NCBI GenBank assembly: GCA_964548165.1
Contig: CAZJQD010000006.1
Coordinates: forward strand, 37,258-101,257
From: CAZJQD01 sp964548165 [NCBI: uncultured bacterium]
Lineage (GTDB): Bacteria > UBA8481
Reading direction: 5' to 3'
Length of the DNA stretch: 64,000 nt
Below, piece by piece: positions 33,239 to 41,858 of the stretch; the stretch's first letter is position 1; the number at the start of each line of letters is the position of its first letter. Position numbers and translations under genes: made by a program. The notes beneath the pieces were generated by a model. The model searched no databases, had not been told where the DNA came from, and worked only from the letters and a program-made list of their open reading frames with translations.

Positions 33239-34228
33239 TTAGAGGAAGTAGGCCCTCAGCACGCTCTCGGGCGTCACGGTCGCCAGGCAGTGCGTGGCCG
33301 GCGTCCGGCAGGCGCCCTGCCACCCCGCTCCGCACGCGCACGGGGCCGCGACGAAGCGGCACCGCGATCCCCACGGCCGCCAACGCCGGGGATCGGAGGG
33401 ACCGAAGATCCCGACCACGCGGATGCCCGCCGCCGCCGCCGCATGCATGGGACCCGAGTCCGTCCCGATGAACCCCTCGAACGCTCGCATCAGGTGGACC
33501 AGGTCTCCCGCGCTGACGTCGCGCACCGCGGGGATGCCGCCCAGCTCCGCGTCCACGCTCTCACCCGGACCGACGAGCAGGTGCGGGGTCAACCCACGGC
33601 GGCGCAATTCCTCGGCGACAACGGCCCAATGGCGCGGCGCCCACGCCTTCCCGGGAAACCGCGCGCCCGGGTGAAGGAGCACGGCCGGGGCCGCGACCAG
33701 GGCGGCGCATCGCGCCTCGCGCGCCGCGTCCTCCCGCACGCGGAACTCGGGAGCCCCGGGCTCCGGCAGGCCCAGGGCCCGCACCATGTCGAGGTTGACC
33801 TCCGCCGTGTGACGCCCCGCATCGCGATCCTGGACCGCGACCGTGTAGAGGCGCGTGAGCCTCTTGCCCGCCCATCCCACCACGGGGCCGCGCGAGGCGA
33901 AGCGCGCGGTGACGGCCGCCGCGGAGGACCCGTGCAGGTCGAGGACGATGTCATACTGCCCCTGGATCGCCGCCAGTTGCCTCACACGTCCGCGCCAATC
34001 CCTGGGCCGAATCCTTTCGCTACGGACGCCGGCGAACGCCGATGCCACCCCGGCAAACGGCGGATCGACGAGGTAGTCGACGGCTGCACCCGGCCAGGCC
34101 TTGATGAGCGCGGCGGGAATCACGGTCGAGAGAATGATGTCGCCCAGGGACTTGAGGCGAATGACGAGAATTCGCCGATCGCCCGGTGACGACGGGTCGA
34201 CGCTCAGAGGTAATTGTCCTTCAGCCAA
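33239..34228 (-). CDS. Glycosyltransferase family 9 (heptosyltransferase-like)
   Basis: A 329-aa GT-B enzyme of the ADP-heptose:LPS heptosyltransferase family. VIRLKSLGDIILSTVIPA opens the first Rossmann domain; VLLHPGARFPGKAWAP and the donor-site GTDSGPMHAAAAAGIRVVGIFGPSDP are conserved. A Cys-rich C-terminus (CACGAGWQGACRTPATHC) is also common in the family. The called TTG at 34228 overlaps the upstream TPR gene by 25 bp; a CTG at 34207 overlapping its stop as CTGA, with AAGGA about 10 nt upstream, gives an N-terminus closer to family members. Confidence 0.9.
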   Translation of the reverse strand: MAEGQLPLSVDPSSPGDRRILVIRLKSLGDIILSTVIPAALIKAWPGAAVDYLVDPPFAGVASAFAGVRSERIRPRDWRGRVRQLAAIQGQYDIVLDLHGSSAAAVTARFASRGPVVGWAGKRLTRLYTVAVQDRDAGRHTAEVNLDMVRALGLPEPGAPEFRVREDAAREARCAALVAAPAVLLHPGARFPGKAWAPRHWAVVAEELRRRGLTPHLLVGPGESVDAELGGIPAVRDVSAGDLVHLMRAFEGFIGTDSGPMHAAAAAGIRVVGIFGPSDPRRWRPWGSRCRFVAAPCACGAGWQGACRTPATHCLATVTPESVLRAYFL

Positions 34229-35922
34229 CGGGACCGGGTCCGCGCCTCTTCCGCGAACCGGCTGGCCGGGAATCGCCTGAGCAACTCCTCGTAATACTTC
34301 ACGGCTCCCTCGAAATTCCTCATCTCGATGTTGCGGTCGAAGAGCCGCGCGACATCGATGAGCGCCTCCTCGGCCGCCGGCGCGGACGGGGAGGAATCAA
34401 TGAGCGCGCGATACTCGGACAGGGCCCGATCGTAGGCGCGACGGACGTCGACGCGGTCCTGTCTCGTCAGCATGCGAGCGTCAGCCAGGTCCCTGTAGTA
34501 CTGCGCAATGCCGAGGCGCGCCGGCGAGAGGAGCTCGGTATCGTCGGTGCCCACGAACGCCCTCAGGTACTCGACGACGACCGCGGGCGAATCCTGGGGA
34601 GCGGTGCCCTTCTGGAATTGAGCGCGGACGAGCCCATGAAGCGATTGGGCGATGCGGAGCTGGACGCGATTGCGATCCTGCGCCTGCGGATAGGATCTCA
34701 GGAGATCGCGATACGACGTGATGGCCTCGGAGTAATCCTGGATGGCCTGGTCGACGGCCTCGTTGGCCGCTCCCGATCGCCGCAGGTCGAACTGCCTCAG
34801 CGCCTCCGCCTCCATCGCGATCGCCCGTTCCTTGAAGCAGTGGCCGATGTGGAGAAGGGCCTCCTCCCGGAGCTTGGTGGAGGGATACTCGTTCAAGAGG
34901 CGGCGATACTGCTGGATCGCGTCGCCCCAGAGCCCGCGCGCCTCGAGGTCGGAAGCCAGCGTGAAGATCGCCAGCTCGCCCGGCTTGGTCGCCACGCCCG
35001 CCGCGAGCGATGTGTCCACGGGTCTCATCGAACCCCTCAGCACCGGGAGCTCGAAGGCCGGGCCTACCGATCCGTCCATCCGCGGCGAAGAAGGGGCCGC
35101 ATCGATTGCGCGATCGGCAGGATCGTCGTTAACCGGATAGGACGGGCCCGGCGGCGGGGCCAGGGTTCCAGTCACCGGAATACGGTCGTCCGGGGACGGA
35201 ACGAGACGCGCGGCCGGGGGCGTGGAGAGCACCAGCGGTCGCGGCGGCGCCACGATCGCACCGGCCGTGCTGTGGCCCGGGAGCGGGAGCGCCGGGGACA
35301 GGGTCGCCAGGGGTGGAACCGGCATGAAGGGGGAAAGTACCGAGGAGAGGAATGCGGCGGGAGCGTTCACGATCGGTCGCACGGCGGGCACCGGAAGCTC
35401 CCCCGCATCCGCCGACCCCGGTGCCACTCGGGGAACCCGTCCAGTCGAGCCCTCTCCCGCCGCGGCGGGCCCCGCGGTGACCGCTACCGTGCCGGGAACG
35501 GCACTGGATGCCTGGTCGCTCGCGGCGGGCGCCGTGGGGGAAGCCGCATCATTCTCCAGGGGCTTGTAGGTGGATGCCGAGAAGACGGGCACCAGGAGCA
35601 CCTCGAGCGCGCCCCGCGTGCCACGCTCCACGCGCACGCGCACGGCCTCGGATCCCGTCGTCTTCACTTCCAGGTGACGCCCCTCAGCCCTGCGAACGAC
35701 TCCCGCCCGATCCTCGACGACGCGGAAATTATCGTCCATCGCGATCGTGACAATGGCTCCCGGAGTCACGGTGACCCGCTTGACCTCGGTCCATCCCTCG
35801 GCGTGCGCGACCACCATCGACGAGACGAGGACCAGCCCGGCCAGGAGGAGATGGGCTCCAGGACGTGTGACCAGGCAACGAAAAACGCGCAGGCCGAGCG
35901 CGGCAGGAACGAGGACGCTCAC
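34204..35922 (-). CDS. Exported Pro/Ala-rich protein with C-terminal TPR repeats
   Basis: A 572-aa protein. A signal peptide (about 15-40, ending AHA), a beta-rich N-terminal region resembling an AMIN-type domain (43-120), a long Pro/Ala/Val-rich linker (about 125-320), and TPR-like helical repeats (about 335-565, with QQYRRLLNEYPSTKLREEAL and YYEELLRRFPASRFAEEA) similar to BamD/YbgF tails. It is likely periplasmic and acts as an envelope scaffold. The GTG overlaps the maf stop (GTGA). No specific family is recognised. Confidence 0.78.
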   Translation of the reverse strand: MSVLVPAALGLRVFRCLVTRPGAHLLLAGLVLVSSMVVAHAEGWTEVKRVTVTPGAIVTIAMDDNFRVVEDRAGVVRRAEGRHLEVKTTGSEAVRVRVERGTRGALEVLLVPVFSASTYKPLENDAASPTAPAASDQASSAVPGTVAVTAGPAAAGEGSTGRVPRVAPGSADAGELPVPAVRPIVNAPAAFLSSVLSPFMPVPPLATLSPALPLPGHSTAGAIVAPPRPLVLSTPPAARLVPSPDDRIPVTGTLAPPPGPSYPVNDDPADRAIDAAPSSPRMDGSVGPAFELPVLRGSMRPVDTSLAAGVATKPGELAIFTLASDLEARGLWGDAIQQYRRLLNEYPSTKLREEALLHIGHCFKERAIAMEAEALRQFDLRRSGAANEAVDQAIQDYSEAITSYRDLLRSYPQAQDRNRVQLRIAQSLHGLVRAQFQKGTAPQDSPAVVVEYLRAFVGTDDTELLSPARLGIAQYYRDLADARMLTRQDRVDVRRAYDRALSEYRALIDSSPSAPAAEEALIDVARLFDRNIEMRNFEGAVKYYEELLRRFPASRFAEEARTRSRWLKDNYL

Positions 35923-36518
35923 TGCGCCTGGGCTCCATCGCGCAGGGATTGGAGGAGCTGGATCACGCGCGTCACGGGAAGACCGATGACCGTCTGCGGG
36001 TCGCCGTCAACGGACGCGACAAGGCGACGGCCGACTCCCTGGTAGCCGTAGGCGCCGGCCTTGTCGTCCGCCTCCCCCGTCGCCAGGTACGTAGAAATCT
36101 CTTCCTCGTCCAGGTCGCGAAAGCGCACGACAGCCGTCTCTGTGCCGCTGACACAGGTGCGATCGCGAACCAGGGCCATGCCGGTGTGAACACGATGGGG
36201 AACGCCGCTGAGACGGCGCAACATGGCCGCGGCCTCGGCCCGGTCGATCGGGGTGCCCAGGAGAGTTCCGTCCTCCGCCTCAACCATCGTATCCGCTCCC
36301 AACACTATTGCCCCCGGGCGACGCCGCGCCACGGCCCTCGCCTTCCGAAGGGCCAGTGCTTCGACTATCGACCGCGGGCCGCTGAAATCTGAGGGGTTAA
36401 ACGACTCGTCGACGCCCGGAGCCTCGACGGTGAACCGTATTCCCGCCGCCTTCAGCAGTTCGCGCCGCCGGGGTGACGTGGAGGCCAGGACGAGTTCGGG
36501 AAGCGGATCTTCAGGCAT
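35919..36518 (-). CDS. maf: Maf-family nucleoside triphosphate pyrophosphatase
   Basis: A 199-aa cytoplasmic house-cleaning pyrophosphatase acting on dTTP/UTP or modified nucleotides. The STSPRRRELL motif, DESF, GADTMVEAEDG and DKAGAYGYQG are in place. ATG 36518 overlaps the 3' end of nadB by 8 bp (ATGCCTGA), and the stop overlaps the GTG of the downstream TPR gene, so nadB-maf-TPR-GT9 is an operon with coupled translation. Confidence 0.94.
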   Translation of the reverse strand: MPEDPLPELVLASTSPRRRELLKAAGIRFTVEAPGVDESFNPSDFSGPRSIVEALALRKARAVARRRPGAIVLGADTMVEAEDGTLLGTPIDRAEAAAMLRRLSGVPHRVHTGMALVRDRTCVSGTETAVVRFRDLDEEEISTYLATGEADDKAGAYGYQGVGRRLVASVDGDPQTVIGLPVTRVIQLLQSLRDGAQAQ

Positions 36519-38088
36519 CAGGGTCGAGGAGCAGGGACGGGGAGGGATTCTGGATCGCGGTATGTTGAGCCGGCTCCACGGCCGGAAGGCCGGCAAAATC
36601 CTCCACGGAATGCAGTCCCCGGCATTCCCGGCGATCCAGGGCCGCCTTCAGGATCAGCGAGCAACACTGGGCCATGTTGGCCAGCTCGATGACCTCGCGA
36701 TCCGGGGCGAAGGCCTTGAGCAGGCGGCGAACCCCGGACAAGAGGACCCCGATCTCGAGGTTGGCAAGCCGCAAGCCGTCCACGCGGCGGAACACACCGG
36801 CATGCGACGCCATCACCGTGCGCAGGCGATCAGCATACATGCGGGTCAGGCCGCAGTGCGAGCGGGGCCCGATGGGAACGATGCGCTCCTTCAACAGCGT
36901 CTCGCGGTGCGGCTCGGCGGCCGCGGCCTGGGCTCCCCGCCGCGAGAAGACGAGGGCCTCCAGGAGCGAATTGGAGGCGAGACGGTTGGCGCCGTGAAGA
37001 CCGTGGCTGGCGGTCTCTCCGATCGCGTAGAGGCCCGGGATCGAGGTGCGCGCATGTTCATCCGTGATGAGCCCGCCACAGGAGTAGTGGGCGGCGGGAA
37101 CGACGGGAATCGGCTGCTTCTCGATCGCAATCCCATGGAGCAGGCACGTCGCGTGGATCGTCGGAAAGCGCTTCTTGAGAAAGTCCGGGTCCAGGTGTTC
37201 GAGGTGCAGGAGGACATGCGGCTGGGAACGCTTCTTCATCTCGGAATCGATGGCGCGCGCCACGACGTCGCGCGGCGCCAGCTCCATCTGGTCCGGCGCG
37301 TATTGCTTCATGAACCGCGTGCCGTCGATGGTCGTCAGGATGCCTCCCTCGCCGCGCGCCGCTTCCGTGATGAGAAACGAGCTCGCGCCGGGCCGGGCCA
37401 GGGCGGTGGGATGAAACTGGATGAACTCCAGGTCACGCAGGCGAGCACCGGCGCGGTAGCCCATCGCCACGCCGTCACCCGTGGCGATCTCGGGATTGGT
37501 CGTGAACTTGTAGACGCGCCCGAGGCCGCCCGTGGAGAGGCAGACGAGGTCGGTCGGCTGGACGCGGACGCGCCCGTCCGGCTGGAGAATGACGACTCCC
37601 GCGATCCGCTCCTCGCGCACGATGACGTCCACCACGACGTGAAACGGGTGCACGGTGATGTTGGGATGAGTCTCCGCCGCGTGCAGGAGAACGCGCTCGA
37701 CCTCGCGGCCCGTCGCGTCCGCGCTGTGCACCACGCGATTGCGGCTGTGACCGCCTTCGCGTCCCAGGGCCAGGTCCCCGCTCTGGGAACGCTCGAACTC
37801 CGCGCCCATCGTGACGAGCTCCCGGACGAGCCCGGGTCCCTCCGTCACGACGATGCGGGCGATCGCCTCGTCGGTAAGCCCGGCGCCCGTCGCCAGGGTG
37901 TCGGCCAGGTGAAGATCCACGGAATCATCGGCTCCCAGGGCGGCCGCGATGCCTCCCTGCGCGTAATTCGTGTTCGACTCGACCGCTTCCTTCTTCGTCA
38001 CGAGCATGACCGGGCGATGCTCGGCAAGGTAGAGCGAGAAGCGCAGGCCCGATATGCCGGATCCCACGACGATGGCAGGCAGAGACAT
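36511..38088 (-). CDS. nadB: L-aspartate oxidase
   Basis: FAD enzyme of 525 aa that oxidises L-aspartate to iminoaspartate, the first step of de novo NAD synthesis. GSGISGLRFSLYLAE binds FAD; TNYAQGGIAAAL, the active-site HSADATGREVERVL and HPTAL, and the C-terminal GLYAIGETASHGLHGANRLASNSLLE-like block (split here: GETASHGLHGANRLASNS) identify NadB over succinate dehydrogenase. TAGGCT ends 7 nt before ATG 38088 with TTGCGT at 17-bp spacing. nadA and nadC are not in the window. Confidence 0.95.
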   Translation of the reverse strand: MSLPAIVVGSGISGLRFSLYLAEHRPVMLVTKKEAVESNTNYAQGGIAAALGADDSVDLHLADTLATGAGLTDEAIARIVVTEGPGLVRELVTMGAEFERSQSGDLALGREGGHSRNRVVHSADATGREVERVLLHAAETHPNITVHPFHVVVDVIVREERIAGVVILQPDGRVRVQPTDLVCLSTGGLGRVYKFTTNPEIATGDGVAMGYRAGARLRDLEFIQFHPTALARPGASSFLITEAARGEGGILTTIDGTRFMKQYAPDQMELAPRDVVARAIDSEMKKRSQPHVLLHLEHLDPDFLKKRFPTIHATCLLHGIAIEKQPIPVVPAAHYSCGGLITDEHARTSIPGLYAIGETASHGLHGANRLASNSLLEALVFSRRGAQAAAAEPHRETLLKERIVPIGPRSHCGLTRMYADRLRTVMASHAGVFRRVDGLRLANLEIGVLLSGVRRLLKAFAPDREVIELANMAQCCSLILKAALDRRECRGLHSVEDFAGLPAVEPAQHTAIQNPSPSLLLDPDA

Positions 38089-38095
38089 GCCCGAG

Positions 38096-38124
38096 AGCCT
38101 AGTCCCGCGGGCAACCGTACGCAA
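38096..38124 (-). promoter_or_regulatory. Promoter of the nadB-maf operon
   Basis: On the minus strand: -35 TTGCGT (38124-38119), 17-bp spacer, -10 TAGGCT (38101-38096), 7 nt to ATG 38088; predicted leaderless. Confidence 0.55.
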
Positions 38125-38150
38125 CGGTGTCAGACTCGGGATTTCTTTGG

Positions 38151-38183
38151 TATCCTCGGGCGGGGACAACTTAGCACGGAGGA
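38151..38183 (+). promoter_or_regulatory. Extended -10 and Shine-Dalgarno of the phosphorylase gene
   Basis: TGG-TATCCT (box 38151-38156) is an extended -10; GGAGGA at 38178-38183 lies 6 nt before ATG 38190. This gene therefore has an ordinary leadered mRNA, in contrast with the leaderless neighbours. Confidence 0.5.
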
Positions 38184-38189
38184 ATCATC

Positions 38190-39023
38190 ATGGAACAGGC
38201 GCGCTTGGAACTCGAAACGAAGCTGGCGGAATCGATGGCGGCCATCCGCAAGTTCACGGCGATCGAACCCGAGGTCATCCTCACGCTCGGTTCCGGCCTC
38301 GGTGAGCTCGGCGACGAGGTCGAGGACAAGGTCGTCATCCCCTACGGCAAGATCCCCCACTTTCTCGTCTCCAAGGTCGAGGGCCATGCCGGCAACTTCG
38401 TCTTCGGAACGCTCGAGGGCAAGCGGGTCGCGGTCATGCAGGGGCGCTTCCACTTCTACGAGGGTTACCGCCAGGAGGATCTCGTCTATCCCCTGAGAAC
38501 GGCCCGGCAGATGGGTGCGAAGACGTTCTTCGTCACCAACGCGGCCGGGGGCGTCCGCGCCGACTGGAACGTCGGAGACCTCATGATCATCTCCGACCAC
38601 ATCAACTTTCTCGGCACCCACCCCATGCACGGCGAGAACCCGAAATTCCTCGGCCCCAGGTTCTATGACATGTCCCGCGCCTACACGCCGCGCCTCCGCG
38701 ACCTGGCGAAACAATCCGCGGCGGAGATGGGCGTGACCGTGCGGGAGGGCGTCTACTGCGCCACCCTGGGCCCGTCCTACGAGACGCCGGCCGAGATCCG
38801 GATGGTCCGCGGCTGGGGCGCCGATGCCGTCGGGATGTCCACGGTCCCGGAGGTGCTCGCGGCCGCCCACATGGGCATGGAGACCCTGGGGGTCTCCTGC
38901 ATCACGAACATGGCCGCCGGCATCCTGCCCGAGCCCCTCTCGCACCAGGAAGTCATGGAGACCTCCACGCGCGTCAAGGGCACCTTCAAGCAGTTGCTCC
39001 GTAAGACCCTCGCGAAGCTCTAG
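38190..39023 (+). CDS. Purine nucleoside phosphorylase (trimeric PNP/MTAP class)
   Basis: A 277-aa enzyme that splits inosine and guanosine (class I trimeric PNP) with phosphate. LTLGSGLGELGD is the phosphate loop; GRFHFYEGY, TNAAGG, LGPSYETPAEIRM and VGMSTVPEV are the classical signatures. Strong Shine-Dalgarno before ATG 38190. The gene stands alone, divergent from nadB, and its 3' flank holds a dispersed repeat. Nucleoside salvage fits with the nearby NAD genes but no link is shown. Confidence 0.95.
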   Translation: MEQARLELETKLAESMAAIRKFTAIEPEVILTLGSGLGELGDEVEDKVVIPYGKIPHFLVSKVEGHAGNFVFGTLEGKRVAVMQGRFHFYEGYRQEDLVYPLRTARQMGAKTFFVTNAAGGVRADWNVGDLMIISDHINFLGTHPMHGENPKFLGPRFYDMSRAYTPRLRDLAKQSAAEMGVTVREGVYCATLGPSYETPAEIRMVRGWGADAVGMSTVPEVLAAAHMGMETLGVSCITNMAAGILPEPLSHQEVMETSTRVKGTFKQLLRKTLAKL

Positions 39024-39043
39024 CCTGGAATCATCAGGGAGAA

Positions 39044-39220
39044 AACCACAGAGACACGGAAGCACAGAGGAGAAGCAAACCCAGGGAAAGGCGGATTCCC
39101 AATCCTGCCGCCGTCCCATCCGACCGCCAACCTGATCGAGATGCGGCTCTTCTACCTCGATCTGGTTCTCTGCCTGATTATGCTTTTTGACTTTCTCCGT
39201 GTCTCCGTGTCTCTGTGGTT
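39044..39220. repeat. Dispersed CGGAG-type inverted-repeat element, copy 3
   Basis: Left arm AACCACAGAGACACGGA at 39044 and right arm TTTCTCCGTGTCTCCGTGTC at 39192-39220 are inverted copies; they flank a unique interior in the convergent gap. Confidence 0.7.
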
Positions 39221-39228
39221 CATTCTTG

Positions 39229-39267
39229 TGACGCCGTCAGAATGACGCCGTCAGGTTGACGCCGTCA
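39229..39267. repeat. Three tandem TGACGCCGTCA palindromes
   Basis: The 11-bp palindrome TGACGCCGTCA occurs at 39229-39239, 39243-39253 and 39257-39267, a 14-bp period. The third overlaps the stop codon of the P-loop gene. Confidence 0.8.
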
Positions 39268-40224
39268 CCCCATCGCGTCGAAGGCGGCCTTCAGGCCGGC
39301 GTGAACGGCCTCGATCTCCGAGGGCTTCCAGTCCTGGACGGGACTGCGAAGGAACGAGGTCTTGTCGACGCGGTTGTCGAAGCGCGCAAAGGGAATGTGG
39401 TAGGTCTTCCCGGCAGTCTTTACCGTGACCGTTCCCGGACGCTCGGCATTTTCCACGAGCCACGTCATGTCGTCGCACCCGTAGTCCTTGTACATCACTT
39501 CCTCGGGAACTCCGTGGTTGAGGATCGAGCCGGGGTCGTTGGGGTCGGTGCGCGCCCGGTTCTTCCGCCGCGATTCCTCGGGGCTCACCCAGATGTAGAG
39601 GATGGCCGCGCGGGAAAGGATGGCGTCCGAGAGGCGCGAGAGCGCGTACTGGTAGCCGACCGGGGCCGGCAGGGGGAAGGAGGAACCGTCGGGGCCGCCG
39701 CGAGAGAACTCGATGACGAGCGTCTTCCCTTCCAGGGTGTCCGGATAGTTCGCGTGCTTCTCCTTGAGCATCTCCACGGCCTCGGCCTCCAAGGCCCGCG
39801 CCAGCTTCTCCTGCGTCGCGGCATCGAGGCCAGGAAGAACCTGGATCGCGCCGGCGGCGGCAGCGGCCCGATCGATCCGTTCCAGGAGATACCGGGCCGC
39901 GCTGGCCGGGGTAATCTGGCGCCGGGCCACGAGATCCTCGTGATCCTCGTTGAGGAGCCCGATCAGGGTCCCCCACTGGTTCGGGTCCTTGAACGGTCGA
40001 TCGGCCCCGAGGTAGTAGACGCGAGGTTTCCCGAGATTCTCGAGCTCCTCGTCGATGCGGCGCATGGCATGGACGTAGGGGTAGTCATCCAGTTGAACGG
40101 TGGGGCCCATCCGGAAATCCCGCGCCCGCGTCTCGGCATCCGGGTGCTCGATGTAGCGACGGACCTCGGATTTGCCCGAGGCCGGCAGGGCCAATAAGAG
40201 CACGGTGTCAAGAATTCGGGTCAT
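39265..40224 (-). CDS. P-loop NTPase/kinase-like protein of unknown function
   Basis: A 319-aa soluble protein. An N-terminal Walker A (LALPASGKSEVRRYI) near residue 15 resembles adenylate/AAA-type nucleotide kinases; FRMGPTVQLDDYPYVHAMRR is a probable metal/substrate region, and EFSRGGPDGSSFPLP and YIWVSPEESRRKN follow. ATG 40224 has GGAGGT 7 nt upstream. It lies 70 bp downstream of the transporter-like gene on the same strand and may be cotranscribed. I do not recognise the family; it seems intact and well expressed (strong SD). Confidence 0.8.
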   Translation of the reverse strand: MTRILDTVLLLALPASGKSEVRRYIEHPDAETRARDFRMGPTVQLDDYPYVHAMRRIDEELENLGKPRVYYLGADRPFKDPNQWGTLIGLLNEDHEDLVARRQITPASAARYLLERIDRAAAAAGAIQVLPGLDAATQEKLARALEAEAVEMLKEKHANYPDTLEGKTLVIEFSRGGPDGSSFPLPAPVGYQYALSRLSDAILSRAAILYIWVSPEESRRKNRARTDPNDPGSILNHGVPEEVMYKDYGCDDMTWLVENAERPGTVTVKTAGKTYHIPFARFDNRVDKTSFLRSPVQDWKPSEIEAVHAGLKAAFDAMG

Positions 40225-40294
40225 GAGTGATACCTCCACGTTTTCCCGGTAACCCGGGAGAGCCAGCCCCTACGTCCGTCGTTGCTTGCGCGCC

Positions 40295-41443
40295 CTACTT
40301 CGCCGCGCCGGCATTCCCGCCGCCCGCGGCGGCCTCGATCTCGTTCGCGGCCTTCAGCTCGGCAACGCGCCGCCGTTCCGACATGGTCAGGAAGGCGACG
40401 GCCATGAAGATGAACCCGAGCGACACCCAGTCAGACATCTTCGGGAACTTGCCGCCGAAGGGCAGGAGCGCGAAGAGGAGCGTGGACGTGGTCCCGGCGA
40501 CCAGCGACGTCAGGCGGTTCACGAGGTTCGAGAAGGTTGCCGTGCGCCCCTTGAACATGAAGAGAAAGACCGAGAAGAAGGCGCCCAGGCCGAAGGTCGA
40601 TCCTGCCACGATGGCCCCCGGCCACCCCTTCACCTGGAACGCGAAGGAATCGCGGAAAACATAGAGCGCCTCGACGGGATCCTTCGCGGCCGCCTTGACC
40701 TGCGCGGGGATGGTCATGTCGTAGAACTGCCGATCCCAGCCGGCGAGGATCGGAAGGGCCAGGACGAAGACCGAGATCAGCACCAGCGCGACGCTCGTCG
40801 CGATCTGCTCCACGGCGAAGAACCACTCGTTATTGGTTCCCGTGCCCTTGGGGCGCGTGTTCTTGTAGTAGTTCATGATGTAGATGCGGATGGCGTACGC
40901 CACCAGGTAGCTCGTCAGGATGATCATGGCCGCCGGGTTCTGGACGAAGTTGAAGTCCTTGGCCGGATCGACAGCCAGGAGGATGGTCGCGGTCGCAAAG
41001 AGCGCAAAGACCACGCCGACGTTCTCCTGCCAGTAGACGACGCGATGCAGGATCCCCTGCTTGATCTGGATCGCGTCGACGACGCGGCCGATCACGATGA
41101 CGCCCGCCCGCATGATGACCATCGCCACCATGACCGAGATGGGAAGCAGGTACATCATCGTGGTCGTAGGCACGACCACGGCCGTGCAGATGCCCGAAGG
41201 AATGATGTACTTCAGGGCGCTCGTGGAGACCCCCGCGGGAACCCGCCACCAGCCCTTGTAGAAGACCCAGGCGATGCAGATGAGCGACCCGCCGATGGAC
41301 GAATACAGGAGATAGGCCACCTCGTGCATGCCCCCGTCGGGGCCAATGAACCACTTCGTCGCCGTCCCGAAAAGGACGTAGGTGACGAAATAGCCGATGC
41401 AGAGCTTGATGAGCTGCTGGGTGGACCCTTCGTAGGATTTCAT
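40295..41443 (-). CDS. Polytopic membrane protein, possible transporter
   Basis: A 382-aa protein with about ten hydrophobic helices, a repeated two-halves layout as in EamA/DMT transporters, and a short charged C-terminal tail rich in Ala/Gly. The first half (KLCIGYFVTYVLFGTATKWF) and the segment TAVVVPTTTMMYLLPISVMV are helical hairpins. ATG 41443 is preceded by AGGGAG, 5 nt away. No specific transporter family is recognised. The P-loop gene follows. Confidence 0.75.
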   Translation of the reverse strand: MKSYEGSTQQLIKLCIGYFVTYVLFGTATKWFIGPDGGMHEVAYLLYSSIGGSLICIAWVFYKGWWRVPAGVSTSALKYIIPSGICTAVVVPTTTMMYLLPISVMVAMVIMRAGVIVIGRVVDAIQIKQGILHRVVYWQENVGVVFALFATATILLAVDPAKDFNFVQNPAAMIILTSYLVAYAIRIYIMNYYKNTRPKGTGTNNEWFFAVEQIATSVALVLISVFVLALPILAGWDRQFYDMTIPAQVKAAAKDPVEALYVFRDSFAFQVKGWPGAIVAGSTFGLGAFFSVFLFMFKGRTATFSNLVNRLTSLVAGTTSTLLFALLPFGGKFPKMSDWVSLGFIFMAVAFLTMSERRRVAELKAANEIEAAAGGGNAGAAK

Positions 41444-41508
41444 AGGGCTCCCTAGGCTAATCCGGTCGTCCCGGGATGACAAGCAAAAGAGGGGCTAATC
41501 GGACGAAC

Positions 41509-41850
41509 TCATGCGGCATCAAGACACGAACGGCGGCGCTCCCACGCCAGGGCGCTCTCCACGATCCGATCGAGGCCCCTCGCCGGACACCACGGGAGGA
41601 CGGTGGCGGCGCGGGACGCATCCGCCATGAACTGGGGGATCACCGGCGCGCCGGGGGCGCGTCCACCAGGGGCACGGCGCGACCCCAGGACCTCCGCCAG
41701 CCGTTCCTCGCGCGCGATCGTATCCACGACGAGTTCGGCCCCGTCCGAAACAGGGGAACGGCGGCCCGAGGAGGGATCGGCGTAGACGGTAACCGCATCG
41801 CCGGGCCCTCGCAGGCCGCGCGTTGACGATCCGGGGATTCTAGCGTTCAA
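41509..41850 (-). pseudogene. galE-like C-terminal fragment
   Basis: A 113-codon frame whose last 40 residues (MADASRAATVLPWCPARGLD, then RIVESALAWERR) match the C-terminal segment of UDP-glucose 4-epimerases (ADPSKAxxxLGW...LDEIVxxAWxW). The catalytic Rossmann part is missing and the upstream half is Arg/Pro/Gly-rich without family signal. It ends next to the divergent dprA start. A decayed remnant is most likely; a short genuine gene cannot be excluded. The rest of the 415-bp gap 41444-41858 has no other feature besides the dprA -10 box. Confidence 0.4.
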
Positions 41851-41851
41851 T
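41846..41851 (+). promoter_or_regulatory. Candidate -10 box before dprA
   Basis: TTCAAT ends 7 nt before GTG 41859 and 10 nt before ATG 41862. Confidence 0.35.
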
Positions 41852-41858
41852 CCGGACC

